In this document: positions 10,295-22,930 of the stretch, one piece after another
How positions within the stretch are numbered: the stretch's first letter is position 1
How the letters are laid out: each line of letters opens with the position of its first letter
Source: Gnetum montanum
Lineage: Eukaryota; Streptophyta; Gnetopsida; Gnetales; Gnetaceae
Assembly (NCBI GenBank): GCA_015680685.1
Contig: MNCI01007639.1
Coordinates: 561,670-615,263, forward strand
Direction of reading: 5' to 3'
DNA length: 53,594 nt
Made by a program: the position numbers and the translations under genes
Notes under the pieces: generated by a model
Database searches by the model: none
What the model was told of the DNA's origin: nothing
Seen by the model: only the letters and a program-made list of their open reading frames with translations

Positions 10295-11670
10295 ATGTAC
10301 AGATTGCTACCATTTCAAGCGAGCATGATCATCCTTGTACAGCTGTACAGCAGACAAGATGGGATACTGAAACAGTCCCAGTGTCACCACCCCACCGGCA
10401 TCCTACTAATTTCTCGGATAAGCTAAGAGGCATCTTACTGATTCCTCAGAGATGCCGCCACCGCGCCCACTGCAGTGGTGCCACCTCTGAGAGTTTAGCC
10501 TCGCCAGTCAGAGCTCCGACAAAATCCTTGTCGGCAACGGCCTCGGGAATCCTCGCCAATCATCGTTATCGGACGCCGGCCTCGCAGATTCATCTGGCCG
10601 GTTCCTTATGTGGCCATTTAGCTGCGCTGTGTCTGATGCCTTTTGGTGAAGGTATGCAGCACCGATCATCAGGATTGGCGGCTCCGCCCGAGTGCTCCGG
10701 CCCCTTCTTTACAGCTCATGCACTCTACCCCACATCAAACGGCGTTTGTTTCAAGCACCTCGCCTCTTGTTCATGAGCAATGGTGTCCTCTGCTTTCTTT
10801 TGTGGTTGCAGGTTACTTGCCTTGGAGGATGTCGTCCGAAGGTGCGTTCCATCTGAGCGGTGAAGTACAACAGCGTGTTGAAATGGCTGCTCAGGTTTGC
10901 CCGACCACTTAGCCCTGCATGTCTATACCTCCCACAATCCTACCCTTAACCCTTGTCTCCTTCATCCCCACCACCCAGTTCCCCATACGCAAAACCTACA
11001 TACGCAAATATACATTTGCCGCACTCACGCTAGCAGAGATATCGCAGAAAGTGACGCGCAACGCTCCTTTTTGCACGCATTCCTGCTACAGTTTGTAACA
11101 GAGAAATCTTAGATTGACGCGCTACGCTCATCTGAAAGCATTCCTGTTGATATGCATCAGCGTACATTTCTTTACGTACGAGCGTCTTTCATACCCCTAC
11201 CATCATAACGCATTTTTGCATCTTCCCCGAGCTTGTTTCCAGTTATATCCCTCTATCTCCCATACCTGCCAGCTTTGCTCTTCCATGGTGACAAGGCAAA
11301 CTCTTGAGTAGCCATAGAGGTACGCTGTTCTTGCTTCCACTGCTCCGGTGTTTCGTATTCTTTCTCGACGTCTTTCGGGTAAGCCCTCCAACCGTCCACA
11401 AAGAGGGGCCATTGAAACACCGTGAAAATTACGGGTCGGCCTCAGGCAAAGATTCGCAATTCAAGCAAGAGAGCACATCAGCTTTGTTCTAGGACAGGTT
11501 TACGCTCTATCACGCACGACAGCGTAATGAGCGTGATAAGCTCCAAGATAGTCAAAGGCCAGAAAAGCACAACAGTTTGATGCTTTTTCTCGTGCAGCGC
11601 ATGGATAACTTACCTTTACGCACGTTACGTGGCTGTGCGTATCATTGCGTATGTCATCATTAAAGCTAGA

Positions 11671-11817
11671 CATTGTTTACGCTTCATCACGCATAGCTTC
11701 GTAATGAGCGTAAGTCATACATTGTTTGCGCTTCATCACGCACAGCTGCGTAACGAGCGTAAGTTACACATTTGTTTATGCTTTGTTACGCGCAGTTGCG
11801 TAGTAAGCGTAAAACAA
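11671..11817 (+). repeat. Three-copy 49-bp tandem repeat in LTR U3
   Basis: Copies start at 11671, 11720 and 11769, each beginning CATTGTTTACGCTTCATCAC or close to it and ending in GAGCGTAA. Each carries the inverted pair ACGC/GCGT. A partial fourth copy lies at about 11500-11540. Such U3 repeats often act as enhancers. Confidence 0.75.
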
Positions 11818-12062
11818 TTTTGAGCCTATTGCTTTTCTACACTGAAATTACGCTCATACACGCAAATACAACGCGAATGAGTGTAATACAGCTTAAAAGC
11901 AACTAAGGCGCTCAGCGCATGCCTGCTCTTCACGCGCACAACACGCAAACGAGCGTGTTGTGCGTAGTCACAGTCTGACTTAAAATGATCATGCCAACAG
12001 GACCCGCAATAGCCGGGACCCACGTCATCAGGGTTGCGCCTTTTTCACGGAGCGTCGCGACC

Positions 12063-12070
12063 TATAAATA
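12063..12070 (+). promoter_or_regulatory. TATA box of Tat LTR
   Basis: TATAAATA in a GC-richer context, placed inside the LTR about 710 bases before its end, is a likely start signal for the element's genomic RNA. Confidence 0.6.
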
Positions 12071-12774
12071 CCTCAGTTGACAAAGATACAAAGGCTGGCA
12101 AAAAATCAGAGAAAAGCAAAAAAAAGCATATTTCTGAGCACCAGAGCACTTAGCACTTTGGGGCAGAGATACAAAGAATAGCGCTCTGGCAACTGTGGAG
12201 ATCATCACCTTATAGCTGAAACAGAGTACAGTTCGCCTTGAGCACCGGTGACAGGAGTAATCGTTCTGCTGAAAATACTCTATCAATCAGAAACAATTGA
12301 TCGGTAGACGTCAAACCTTGGCCCGCCTTGCATCTCAGCTTTAGCCCACGAGGTAGATCGGACTTCTGTTTAGACCATTTGCTTGTTGTTTGTGCTTGTT
12401 TCACATCCTGTAATCGGGGATTCCCCGATGTAATTTCTCATACGAAATATACATTTTTTTAAGTCAAAGCGCAGATCTTGAAGCTACGAGCTTCTCTTAT
12501 GTCAACCTCTTTTCATCGTGTTTAGCATTATCACCGTTTCAATCCATTTACGTCGTTTTCTCCTTGTTTTACGACGCCTCGAATCAGATCGCTTTCTTTT
12601 ACGCGCTTTACATTGTTTTACTGACCCGTAAGTCCCTGTCTGATCGACAAGACCGTTCAGGGCGCCCCGGATTCGCTTTCTCCAGCATAGCCCTCGCGTG
12701 GATCCGTGGCTAAAACTGTGTACGCCGGAGATTCAGTCGGTATTTTCCAGCTGCCGACGTTTTCCGTCGTTACA

Positions 12775-15351
12775 TTGATTGCTAATGTTTGGTTTTTACC
12801 TTTAAGTCACAATGTTGATACTAAGGTATGCTTCTTTTGATATGGCAGGCAATGAGACCACTTCATCCATCCATCCACCAGTTTCTATGGTCTCTCTTCG
12901 CTTGGAAATGTACAGTCCCCTTCATAATAAGAACTTTAACGAATTAGTGACTAGGTATTTCTCAAACTAAGGACTCAAGGTTTGAAAAGGGTGTGACTTC
13001 AAGGGAACTTGATGTTTTTGTGTTGGCCATTCTCTTGGATTCTTGGATTTTTTCTTCTTGAGTTTTCTTACCGTTCCGATGTTACCCAATTATCGGAAGC
13101 TAAGTCAATAAAAATAAGAAGTCTTTGCATGGTGTGGTACTCATGCATAAAAACAAAAAACAAAAAAAAATAAAAAAGTGAGAATTCAAAGCACACCCCT
13201 TAGAAGAAATAAAACTTGGGCTACAAGCACTAGTTATGGAACCAAAAGTGTTCCCTCTAACTAAGGCCCTTCTCGCTTCCCATTCTCTCCTTTGTTTCAT
13301 CGGAATGGTAGTGACTCTTGGGGAAGGCATTCCTGTTATCCAAGTGGATGGTTTAGCTGAATGCATTGATGCGAAGTCACTAGATGTGATTGGTTTGAGG
13401 CTGAACTTGGAATGGGATTTGCTAAGTCACAATAATCATGAAGCACACAAGGGGTTGTACACCACCTTGTTCTTGGGATTCCATTCCATCCTCTTCTCTC
13501 CACCCTTCGCTCCATTGTTCACCTCATTGCTGGTTGTATCATTAGTGTATATTTTGGTAGATGCATTATTTTCTTTTTGGTAAATTCTTACGATTAAGAC
13601 TTTAACTCTTGTTCCAAATAACATTCCCAGAGCCTATGGACTCTTTGAATGTGGGTTTGTCAGGGCATTAAGGGCATGAGCCTGCTTTTGGGAGGACCCA
13701 CTGACATTCCTATTTGGAACATTAGTTAAATTCTTTCCTTTAACATTTTGCAATCAATTTTATTTTGTTCATTTCCATCTTGACATCCATTTCACTTCAC
13801 TGATGTTTTCAGTTGTCCCTGTTTATCTATCTTTCTTACTCCTTTTCTTCTCCATTCTAACGCTACCGAAGGTTCGCGATTAGTCATGGGGGTACAGGGC
13901 TCGATTTTTTCAATTTTCTCCTAGCCCCGAAATTTTTTATTTCCTCCCTAACCCCTACATCTTCAGTAGTCCTCATTAATATATCCCCAGATCCGTATTA
14001 GCCATACCACAACCTAGCCAATGAACCTACACCGAAGCAAGGTATTAATTACATAATGATTCATTTACCCTTGCTAATATATGATTGTGTTGTGTGTGCA
14101 AATGGCGATCATACAACCACGGATTGGACCTGGAGCAAACACTTGGAGTGGAGCCGTGTTGGAAGCAGCTATGCAAGAAGCAAGATCGATGAAGTGCTTA
14201 CCGAAAAACAATGCAAGGCACAATCTTGGCGTTGGCAACAGCAACACTTCTTTCTCTTTCTCTCTTTCTTCTCAACTACCAACAAAGGCCTGATGTCATT
14301 GTAATAAGGTGTTCACCCTTGTTGTCATGAACACTAGTTTTGTCAAGTCTTGTAATGATGATCCGTTCACATGTCATCCCATTAGTTCCATTCCCCTTAA
14401 TAATTCCATACCTTCCCAATATTATTGTAAGGAACTAGAGGACAAGTTTTCATTCAGTCATGGGGGTATGATGAGACACGATTCACATGAGCCACGATAT
14501 CACATCCCATGCGATATCGCGTACGTGATATCGCGTCGTCCCCTGCGATGTCGCATACACGATATCGCAGTCTGCCACCATATCTATAAATAAGATGCGG
14601 CACTCCCCTTATTTTCCATCCTGAGTTAGAAGTAGGGAAACTCTAGCAGTTTGAGCACTCCAAAGATAGAATATTTTCCATGTGCCCATAGTAGGAGTCC
14701 CAAAAGTGAACGGATCTTTATTTGAGCAACATTGTACCTGAACACAAGTTGTGTATGGCAATAAAGATGAGCTTTCTGGATAAACCTTGTAGTGCATGGA
14801 ATAGGATTTTATTTATTTTTTTCTCTCTCATCCTTAAACTCCTGGAATGCGGAATGAGTACGACTTGATTATGAGCATCTAAGGATGTGTACAAATAGTC
14901 AAGGAATCAACTGCTCATCACACTTAGGCTAGATAGATTCTCTCAACCCTTTCCTCCTAGTTAGGTGCCTCAGTATGACCACTTCAAACACGTGCGTTAC
15001 GCGTGATGATCCCAGCAACGATTAGCGTTTGGTAGCTACGGTTGCATCGGTTCAGGGCATGTACGGTAAGTGGGAACGGATGCTGACGCTAGGTAATTTA
15101 GACTTAGTCATTAGTTAGATTTAGTTAGTTTCTCAATAGCATAGGAGAAAAACATAAAAAGATATAAAAATCATATACCTCAGACTTACTTAACCATACA
15201 CCGTGACAACTACAAGTCTAGGAAGACAACGAATGATTAACCCCAAGTGTTCCATGGGGTATGTAGGCACTTAGTCTGTGGAGTTCGACCGAATTGCGCA
15301 TGCTACACTCATTTCATATGGTTGAGTGTAGGGGTACCTCGCCATTCATCA
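12775..15351 (+). mobile_element. TRG-family element, 3' internal part plus 3' LTR, cut by Tat insertion
   Basis: From 12775 the sequence matches 45319-47688 almost throughout (the shared start includes TTGCTAATGTTTGGTTTTTA), including the non-coding internal tail and LTR. The Tat LTR therefore inserted in the internal region, and TTGAT at 12775-12779 is the expected 3' target copy. The left part of this TRG copy lies upstream of the window. Confidence 0.85.
14469..15351 (+). repeat. TRG 3' LTR
   Basis: Starts TGATGAG, preceded by a purine-rich CATGGGGGTA, and ends in ATTCATCA. U3 carries GATATC palindromes (14492-14572), and TATAAATA lies at 14584. It is 883 bases, compared with 841 and 811 in the copy at 40716-47688. 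Confidence 0.88.
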
Positions 15352-16091
15352 ATTTTCTCACATATTTTTTTTTTACTAAACAAGCAAGAAATAACTTCAA
15401 GTTCAAAGGAGAAATGGAATTATTAGAGCACAAAATCATGAAAGAAAGCATTGGAGTTGGAAAAAGATAGAGAATACAGACTCGTCTGACAATGAATGAA
15501 ACCTAAGGGGGGTAGATTGTCACATCTCCATTCCCAAATGATGTTGTTTCCTAATGAAGATGGTGTCTCTTCATAAAAAGTGTTATTGTTATCTTAACAA
15601 GACCTAAAAGGATAGTTGTAATTAAGACCCAAAAGGGCATGTTGTAACAATAGACATGTCTCTTAAGGTAAGCTTTGAGGTTTTAACCTAAGACATTTAT
15701 ACCTAAGGTTAGAGGTCATGCCAGCATGGAGTGGAAAAGCTAGTACAGGCAAGTCATGGAAAGACAGGTGAAGTGAGATAGGAAGTGGATTGGCCATCCC
15801 TTCTAGTCAGGTTATAGGACTAACTATGGTGGTAGTGTTGGATTGCTTCTAAGGGATAGATGCCAAAGGAAGGAAACCCCAAGGAACACTCTTGGAGCAT
15901 GATCTAGATATGCTATTCCATATCAATAAAGCATTCTTTTCTTTTTCTTTCTACTTTTTTCTATTATTTCCTTTATACATAATGTTGAATATCACATATA
16001 TTTCACATTTGGTATATTTTCTTTGTACACATAATGTCTAATATATCGTATATTTGGTGTTTTCCATGACATTCAGGGATGGGATGTCACA
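15352..16091 (+). mobile_element. 3' end of another Ty3/gypsy-like element with LTR
   Basis: A polypurine tract AAGGGGGGTAGA at 15505-15516 immediately precedes a likely LTR at 15518-16091. The LTR starts TGTCACATCTCCATTCCC and ends GGGATGGGATGTCACA, so its termini are near inverted repeats. AATAAA occurs at 15925. No coding sequence remains in 15352-15500. Lineage (Tekay/Del-like) is suggested only by the PPT and LTR edge style. Confidence 0.65.
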
Positions 16092-16359
16092 ACCTTACTA
16101 AGAAATTCTTCTATTTTAGTGATGTTTCTCTTTCTGGTGGTGCATCTTCTTCTAGTTCATCTTCACTTTTTCATTGTAAGACATAATATACTTATAACTA
16201 TTACTCGCAATTTATATTGTATTACAAACTCTTGTATTTGAACATGGTTCATTGTAGTTCATTAAGTTCCTCATGAACTTAACTTCACAAACTTCTCTCA
16301 CACTTCATTAAGTCATTACTAAGTTAACTTCACTAGACTTTATGAAATACTTTTTCATA

Positions 16360-16700
16360 AGTCTTTTCTTCTTTATGGTTGTATCCTTACAACGTCTGCC
16401 TTTGCCTATTACTCATGATAGGTCTTTAAGGGGGTTTTCCTAATTGATCATTCTTATGTAAGCTAGGCCTTCTTGGGTTACTCAATGATCCACTACTTAA
16501 CCCGTTATGGACTACTACCTCAACTGTAGCTTGACCCTTCTTTATAGTCATCTTCTTTATACATTCTAACCTTCTAGATGGTCTTCTCTTCATCTTTAGA
16601 AAACTAGACCAAATTATGGATGGCTCACTTTTATATCTTCTTATCCACTTTAGGAAACTTATTCCATTTGCTTCTTTTGTTTAAGTCCCTTCTTTTGCCT
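16360..16700 (+). repeat. Left copy of unidentified inverted repeat
   Basis: This stretch matches the reverse complement of about 21540-21860, for example CTTTGTAGTCATCTTCTTTA against CTTTATAGTCATCTTCTTTA. Identity is perhaps 70-75 percent by eye, with similarity trailing outward to about 16240. No protein or terminal structure is recognisable. The two copies flank the LINE remnant. Confidence 0.55.
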
Positions 16701-17249
16701 TTTGGTTCTTGAGCCTAATTTCTTATTACAAATTCTATACTTCGTAACATCTCTCATTATTACTGTATACTCCTATTTGGTCTTTTGTAATTTTATGATT
16801 CATAACCTTTTTGAATTATGAACATTTTTATTCATTGTTATTTGTTTATTGTTTCATAGTGCTTCACTTTATTCCACTTGATTTCTTTATCTTATTCTTT
16901 CATCTTATCTTTATATAATAAAGTGAAAACTTGTAGTGTTTTATCTTTCGTAAGGAGCTGTGACTCTTCACTAAACTATCATGACCATTTGTAATTGTTG
17001 ATGGATTAAGTTAAGAAATTAATTATTGTATCTTAACTAAGAAATATACTCTAATAAGCATAATAGAATTCATGATACCTCTTAGAAGATGGTTAGAAGA
17101 GTAGTGAGAAAGCCTTATGCAACACGCATGCATAAAAACTCATGACAACTACATACATATATGCATGAAATACCATCACATAACATGACCAAGACACCAC
17201 ACAATGACTAATCCTAGGCTATATGCAATTATTCCAAAACCACTCTCCA

Positions 17250-20200
17250 TAAAAAGGTATGAAGGCTTGAGCCAAAGAGGCAAAGCCTCCCTCATAAGTC
17301 AACATATCCTTGTGATGGAACTCAAAAGGAATCAAGGCCATGCAGCTATTTAGTGTTGGTTAGGAAAGCATGGAATTTGTAAAGATCTCCACATTTCTTT
17401 AACCTTTTGTATGAAGAGAAACAATCTTCTATATAGTAAAAAATCATGTTTTCCTACATTATGAGCTAATTTGCGTAAACATATCTTCTAAAACTATAAT
17501 ATGATTATAATTCCAATATTTTTTAAGCTTGTACCATGTCTTTTATATTTTTTTTAGAATGAGAGAACCAAGAATAAAAATGTCGTAAGAAAAAATAAGA
17601 TAGTGAAGAAAGTTATTAAAAGACAAATTTTTATTAATTTTAGATTTTCCTTGCATAAGTTTGTTTCTTAAAAGGAGCATCCAAACATCATCTCTATCAA
17701 TGCACTTTGTAATCCATTTTTTCCAGAGAGAAATACCCTAGTTATAACAATTAATGAAGCCAAGTCCTCCATATTTCTTGCTACTAGCAAAAAGATTCTA
17801 ACTCTAAAAATGTCTTTTCTATATTTCTTAGAAAACCAAAGAAACTAATGGGTAATACAATTAATTTTATCATAAGAAGTATTAAAATAACCCAACAACT
17901 AACATGAATTGATTAAAGCATTTTCTTAATAACTAAAACTTTGCTAGTAAGGGTGAGTTTTTTTAAAAAGAAAAAAAATTCCAAAAATTTTAATATAGAA
18001 TCCTTTTTTAAGATTTTCCAAGGCTTGACAGTAACCCACTTATCCATATTGTCACGAAAATAAAGAACATTTTTTGCCAATTAATATAAAAGTCATATCA
18101 TGTATAATTATTCTATACTCTACCTAATAGAGTATTGGTATGTTGCAGAGATTTATTAATCATAAAAAAAGATTCATTTTCAAAATACATGTTAAGTAAT
18201 TGTACACCTTGATCATCAATTGAAATTCCTTTAATAATATTCCTTTGCATATCATAATGTAGATTATGTGAAAGAAAGTGTGCAATAATAATAAAAAGGC
18301 AAGGAGCTAGAGGACAACCTTCGCAAACTAGCCAATAAAAAGAAAAGGAGGAACTAAATAAAAAATTTGTAGAAACCTAAAAATCAACATTAGTAAGCAA
18401 TGTGCAAACAAGACAAATAAAATAATCATCAAATGTGAGTTTATAGAGACAAAAAATAATATAATTCCATTCAATTGTGTCATAAGCTTTGGTATAATCT
18501 AACTTAATAAAATCAATATCCTAGTTATTATTAGAAGTCCATTGCATTCCCTTTCAATTTGAAATAACATTAATTAAGATATATCTACCTTTAACAAAAA
18601 TTATTTGCTTAGGTTTGATAATATCTTTTATAACCTTTTGAATTTGGTAAGCCATGCATTTAGCTAAAATTTAATGAGTATTATTAAGAAGAGTAGTAGG
18701 CCACCAATTACCAATGTGTTAAAGATCTTTATTCTTACGAAGAGAATGAATTACATCTTTATTAATATTTTTACAAAGAGAAACTTTTTAATAACTTTTT
18801 AGAAACATAAAACAAATCATCTATAATAATGTTCTAATGCTTCTTCAAAAATTTTAATTAAAAAGCCATCAAATCTTAAAGTTTTACCATCTACTAAACT
18901 AAAGGTTACTACTTTGGTCTCTTTTGGTATAATTTTTACTTTAAAAATACTTAAATGTGCTTCTATTATAAGATGAGAAATATACATACTAGAGGCCTCA
19001 AAGGTTCCTTGTTAAAACCTTCAAAAGAAAAATAATTAACTAAATATATGTTAATAGTCTTCGGATCTATAATAATAGAAACATTTATATAAAGCAATTC
19101 TAGTTTAGGTACTTGACCTTTTCCTTTTAAATATTTAAAAAATTCCTTGCAAGATTCATCTTCAATTTTCAGCCAAGACATGTAACTTTTAATGAGAGTA
19201 CATTTAGCTTCAGAAGCATTCCAACATTATTTAGCATAACAAACTTAAGCCAAGACTTTTTAAGCTTTAAGATCAAAGGGATTTTGGTCTCCAAGAATTT
19301 GTAATTTCTTGATAGATTTTACAAGATCTTCTTCAACTTGATACTTTTACTTAGTAAATTGCTTTCCAAATCATCTAGCATAATTTTTTAAGTGGTTCGT
19401 GAAAACTAGATAATCTAACCAATATCACCACCAAGTTTTTGTTTTACATTCCATAACGACTTCAAAATATTTTTCCCGCTAGGTCTTGTGAACATATTAG
19501 CATTCATACAAAAAACATTGTATTTTCAATAGAATAAAGAATTAATTCCAAAGAGAAAAATATTAATAGGAAAATGGAATGAAAAAATAGCACATGTATG
19601 CACTTATACTTGTTAGATTTTAAAAAGAAACATTAGAGATGTAAAATCTACCAAGTAAAAAATATTCTATCATTTCCTTATTGATAATTATACCAATTAT
19701 AATGGTTCTAATTGAAATGATGTTACATCAAAAATAAAATATTTTTCTTTAAAATTGCACTAATTTTCTTTTTCTTGAAAAGACATATTATAAGAAACAC
19801 CATCAAGTTTATCTAAATGACTTTCAACCATATTAAAATCACTTACAATAATCCAAGGAACTTTAAGCAAAGATGAAAGATATTTCCAAACCCATTTTCG
19901 ATCTTTTAATTTTTTAGGAGCATAGATATTACAAAGTCCAAAGTCTCTTTTTTTGCTATGACAAATAATCCAAATAACTCTTCCAAGGTTATTAGAGCTA
20001 AAATTTAAATTTTTTCTAGTTCAATTTTTATTAATTAGAATAGAAACATCTCCTTTATTAACTTTATGAATAATATAAAAAATGAAATTTTTTAAAATGC
20101 ATTTATCAATAAAACTAATATCTTACACTAAAATCTTAATCTCTTGTTAGAAAAGAAAATCTGAAGATAAATGTTGATTTGAAAACTATTCCCTAGAAAT

Positions 20201-21000
20201 CTTTACTCAAGACCAATTAAAAAGGCCCCAAACATTCTCTGATAAAACTAACATTAATATGTGGGAGAGGAGGCATCCATTCTTGATTTTTCAAGCTCAA
20301 CATTTATTTTACAATCCATGTTACTAATAGGCAAAAAAGTACTATATGATAACAAAATAGTTAAAATAGTAGTAGAAGTAGAAAAAGAAGAAGATCCCTT
20401 AAGGGTCTTTTGAATTAAAATTAGTATTTGCAATCCTTTTTTCTTTTTTTTTTCTTTTTATTTTTATTTTTGCATTGTACTAAGTAAAATCCATTTCTAC
20501 CAATACTTTTATTACTAGCCCTTGCTAAAAGAAATCCTTTTTCTAAAGAGGAATTCACTTTAGATAACAAGAGTTTACTAACACCTTTAAATTTAAAAGA
20601 ATTAGTACAATGTTAAAAACTTTTTGAAAAAGATTTTATTAGTGCCTGCTAAAACTTGCTATTACTTGTCTTTTCTAAAAATTATTTTTTTCTCATGAAC
20701 AACATTTTTATTGAGAATAGAACAAATTCTAATAAAATGATGACAATAGCTACAACATTCTCTCAAATTATAGCATATACTTCTCTTGGAAAAGTGCTAA
20801 TTATTGGCATTAAATTTTAATTATGTCTTTCTTTTCCATAAATAAATCTTTACAAAATAAAGTGTGTGCTACACACAATTGAGAAATGTTTTTGACTAAG
20901 GAAGCTTTTCTAATTTATTCTAGTAATGAATTTTAGAATAATTAGAAGAATATGGATCAAGATCCACTTTCCATTCTTGAGCAACAAAAGTATTACATTG
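17250..21000 (-). pseudogene. L1-like LINE remnant (ORF1 end, endonuclease, RT, C-terminus)
   Basis: Read on the minus strand, a CCHC-like piece (RECCSYCHHFIRIC) lies near 20740. The APE-type endonuclease (GLCNIYAPKKLKDRKWVWKY, then WIIVSDFNMVESHLDKLDG) lies near 19800-19960. RT blocks follow: WWPTTLLNNTH near 18700, DFIKLDYTKAYDTIEWNY near 18475-18530, and EGCPLAPCLFII near 18290. In place of the catalytic ADD box the reading is MYFENESFF. The C-terminal KKYGGLGFINCYN...LWKKWI is near 17700-17790. Frame changes and stops are frequent, so this is an old, dead insertion in AT-rich DNA. Confidence 0.8.
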
Positions 21001-21539
21001 ATCCATAAAAACTTTAAAATTCAATGATTTCTCAACCATTTCAAAATTAACTAGTTCGACAAGCTAAAAAGATTTAGAAAAATAATGGTATTATTAGAAT
21101 ATAATTATAACATGATGTACAGTTATCAATTTCATAACTATCGAATATTTTTCATAACCACTTCTAAATAAGTTGTAACTAAAGGACATGACTTATTGTG
21201 CAAACCATTACAACCTTGTCTATAGAACATAAATAGTCATCAGTCAATTATAAAAAAAAGTGATGTGGAGAATAAGAGATGTGGTAAAAAAAATAATTTA
21301 AAGATTAAAAAGGTAGTATGTATAAGTAATAATGATTCATAAGGAAAGATACTAGATGTAGTGTCACATAGAAGACAATCAAAATCAAAACCACAAAAAA
21401 CCAAAGATACATGTCTAAAGTAAGAAAGAAGTTAGTACTAAGAAATGTAATCAAATAGAGTAGTCATTATGATCCATAGATTTGTAATGACAATCCAAGA
21501 AACTAAAAGGTTATCAGTTTATTCATAAGAGAAAGAAGT

Positions 21540-21860
21540 GAAGTTCAAATCAAGTTTTCTAAATAGGGTAAGAAGATCCAAGGAGAGCCATTCGCAATTT
21601 AGTCTAATTTCCTAAAGAGGAAGAAAAGACTATCTAGAAGGATATGATGGAATAAAGAAGATGACTACAAAGAGAAATAGGCTATGATTAAGGTATTAGT
21701 CTATAACAAACCAAGTTGTAGATTGCTAAAGGAGTCTAAGAGGGTCTAGCCCACATAAGATTGACCAACTGGGAAAATTTCCACAAGACCTATCATGAGT
21801 AACAAGCAAATGTAAGCATTGTAAGGAAGTAGCCAAAGAAAGAAGAAAAAGAAGTCATTA
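21540..21860 (-). repeat. Right copy of unidentified inverted repeat
   Basis: Reverse-complement partner of 16360-16700, sharing GTTACTCATGATAGGTCTT-like and ACCTTCTAGATGGTCTTTTC-like blocks. It may be part of a repeat family present twice by chance, or the arms of one large inverted structure about 5.5 kb long. Confidence 0.55.
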
Positions 21861-22452
21861 CAAAGAAGATATTCATAAAAAGATTGAAAGATACCAAGAA
21901 TGACTACAGAATGTGGAAACTATGATTATGAAAAATGTACAATGGTGAGTTGTTTAACTAATAAGTTGTTTGTTAAGTTTTTTCATAACTTGAATAATCC
22001 TTGTAAACTTAGAGTTGTCTAAGAGACGTAAAATCAAACTCTAATAGGTATGCAAAATATTAATTCCATAGCATTCAAAGATAGCTTGAATGAATAACCA
22101 ATGAAAAATTTTTATTCAAGTAAATAGGTTCAATAATTTGCAAAAATATATATTGAGAAGTGATATCTTTTGATAGATATTCATGTAAATCATCATGTAA
22201 AATAAAATCAAAAGCTTGAAAACTCTTCATATTATCAACAATCTAAGAGACATGAGTATTCTCCCTCTTCAAATCATTCATTGCTAAAAAAATTTCTATT
22301 ACAATAACTCTATAAAATACCCTCAATAAAACTTCAAACACTTCACCTTATCCTTAGATGAAACCTTATTTATAAATAATGAAAATTGTACTACATTAGC
22401 AATTAATCCTATGCTAGGGAAATGGTATGATAATACATATTTTAACTTTCAA

Positions 22453-22560
22453 CAATGAGGTGTTAGCCTAGTGGGAAGACTCTTGATTTGAAAGTTCTAA
22501 GTCACAGGCTTGATTTTGGTGGGCAATGTTGAGCTATAAAGTTCTAATATTTCAAGGTTC
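22453..22560 (+). repeat. tRNA-derived SINE-like fragment
   Basis: TTAGCCTAGTGGG resembles a Pol III A box, and GGCTTGATTTTGG about 43 bases later resembles a B box. The arrangement matches plant tRNA-derived SINEs. The 3' end is not defined. Confidence 0.45.
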
Positions 22561-22659
22561 CAACACTTTGACTCTCACACCTCATGAATAAATAACCACA
22601 AGAGTCATGACCTTGAATAGCATATTCACATCTTGTTGAGAACTAATCATTTGTGAGAT

Positions 22660-22790
22660 GATATTGTAAGTTAACATATAGAAACTATAATTGATGCAAG
22701 GATCATCACTCAAAGGCTTAATGATCTTGTAAGTTAACACACAAAAACTATAATTGATGCAAGGATCATCACTCAAAGGTTCAATGCTCA
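22660..22790. repeat. Two-copy 64-bp tandem duplication
   Basis: TTGTAAGTTAACA...ACTATAATTGATGCAAGGATCATCACTCAAAGG-type units (given here in parts) begin near 22664 and 22728 and differ at a few bases. Confidence 0.8.
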
Positions 22791-22824
22791 TCGTGCCAAG
22801 ACGAGATCCTGAGAGGGACAATGG

Positions 22825-22930
22825 ATGAGCAAAAGCCTAATTTATTTTGAGTGGTTGGAGCTAGGCTTAAACCCAAGATTTATGACTTAAGAAATAAACA
22901 CCTTACCATCACTCCAAGTGGTGATCCCAA
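22825..22930 (-). repeat. SINE-like fragment, minus strand
   Basis: On the minus strand GGGATCACCACTTGGAGTGA is followed after about 45 bases by TTGGGTTTAAGCCTAGCTCC, whose GGTTTAAGCC matches a degenerate tRNA B box. A related fragment occurs at 52310-52440. Confidence 0.45.

Larger units (their letters stand above)
1..12774 (+). mobile_element. Tat/Ogre-lineage Ty3/gypsy retrotransposon, 5' part outside window
   Basis: Order on the plus strand is gag zinc knuckle, protease, a 5 kb spacer that carries an antisense gene, then RT, RNase H, a second RNase H, integrase, an untranslated repeat array and the 3' LTR. The second RNase H and the Ogre-like separation of protease from RT place it in the Tat lineage. 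The right end is fixed at 12774 because the following sequence (12775 on) resumes an unrelated repeat that is uninterrupted near 45320. The 5' LTR, primer site and most of gag lie before base 1. Pol has several stops and an altered RT active site, so this copy cannot move by itself. Confidence 0.85.
10382..12774 (+). repeat. 3' LTR of Tat element
   Basis: The right end, GTTACA at 12769-12774, is fixed by the junction with the interrupted TRG repeat. The left end is a best guess: TGTCAC at 10382 nearly mirrors the right terminus, but no clear polypurine tract precedes it. Inside are a 49-base tandem repeat (11671-11817), a TATA box at 12063, and a T-rich stretch near 12450 suited to polyadenylation. 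The 5' LTR is outside the window, so this cannot be confirmed by pairing. Confidence 0.65.

Noticed and set aside
11085-11100. TGTAACAG as an alternative start of the Tat 3' LTR
   Set aside because: It mirrors the right terminus but lacks a polypurine tract, and would leave over 700 bases unexplained after the repeat array; 10382 preferred, though not proven.
18966-19181. Short minus-strand frame as an independent gene
   Set aside because: It lies within the LINE remnant and has no separate domain.
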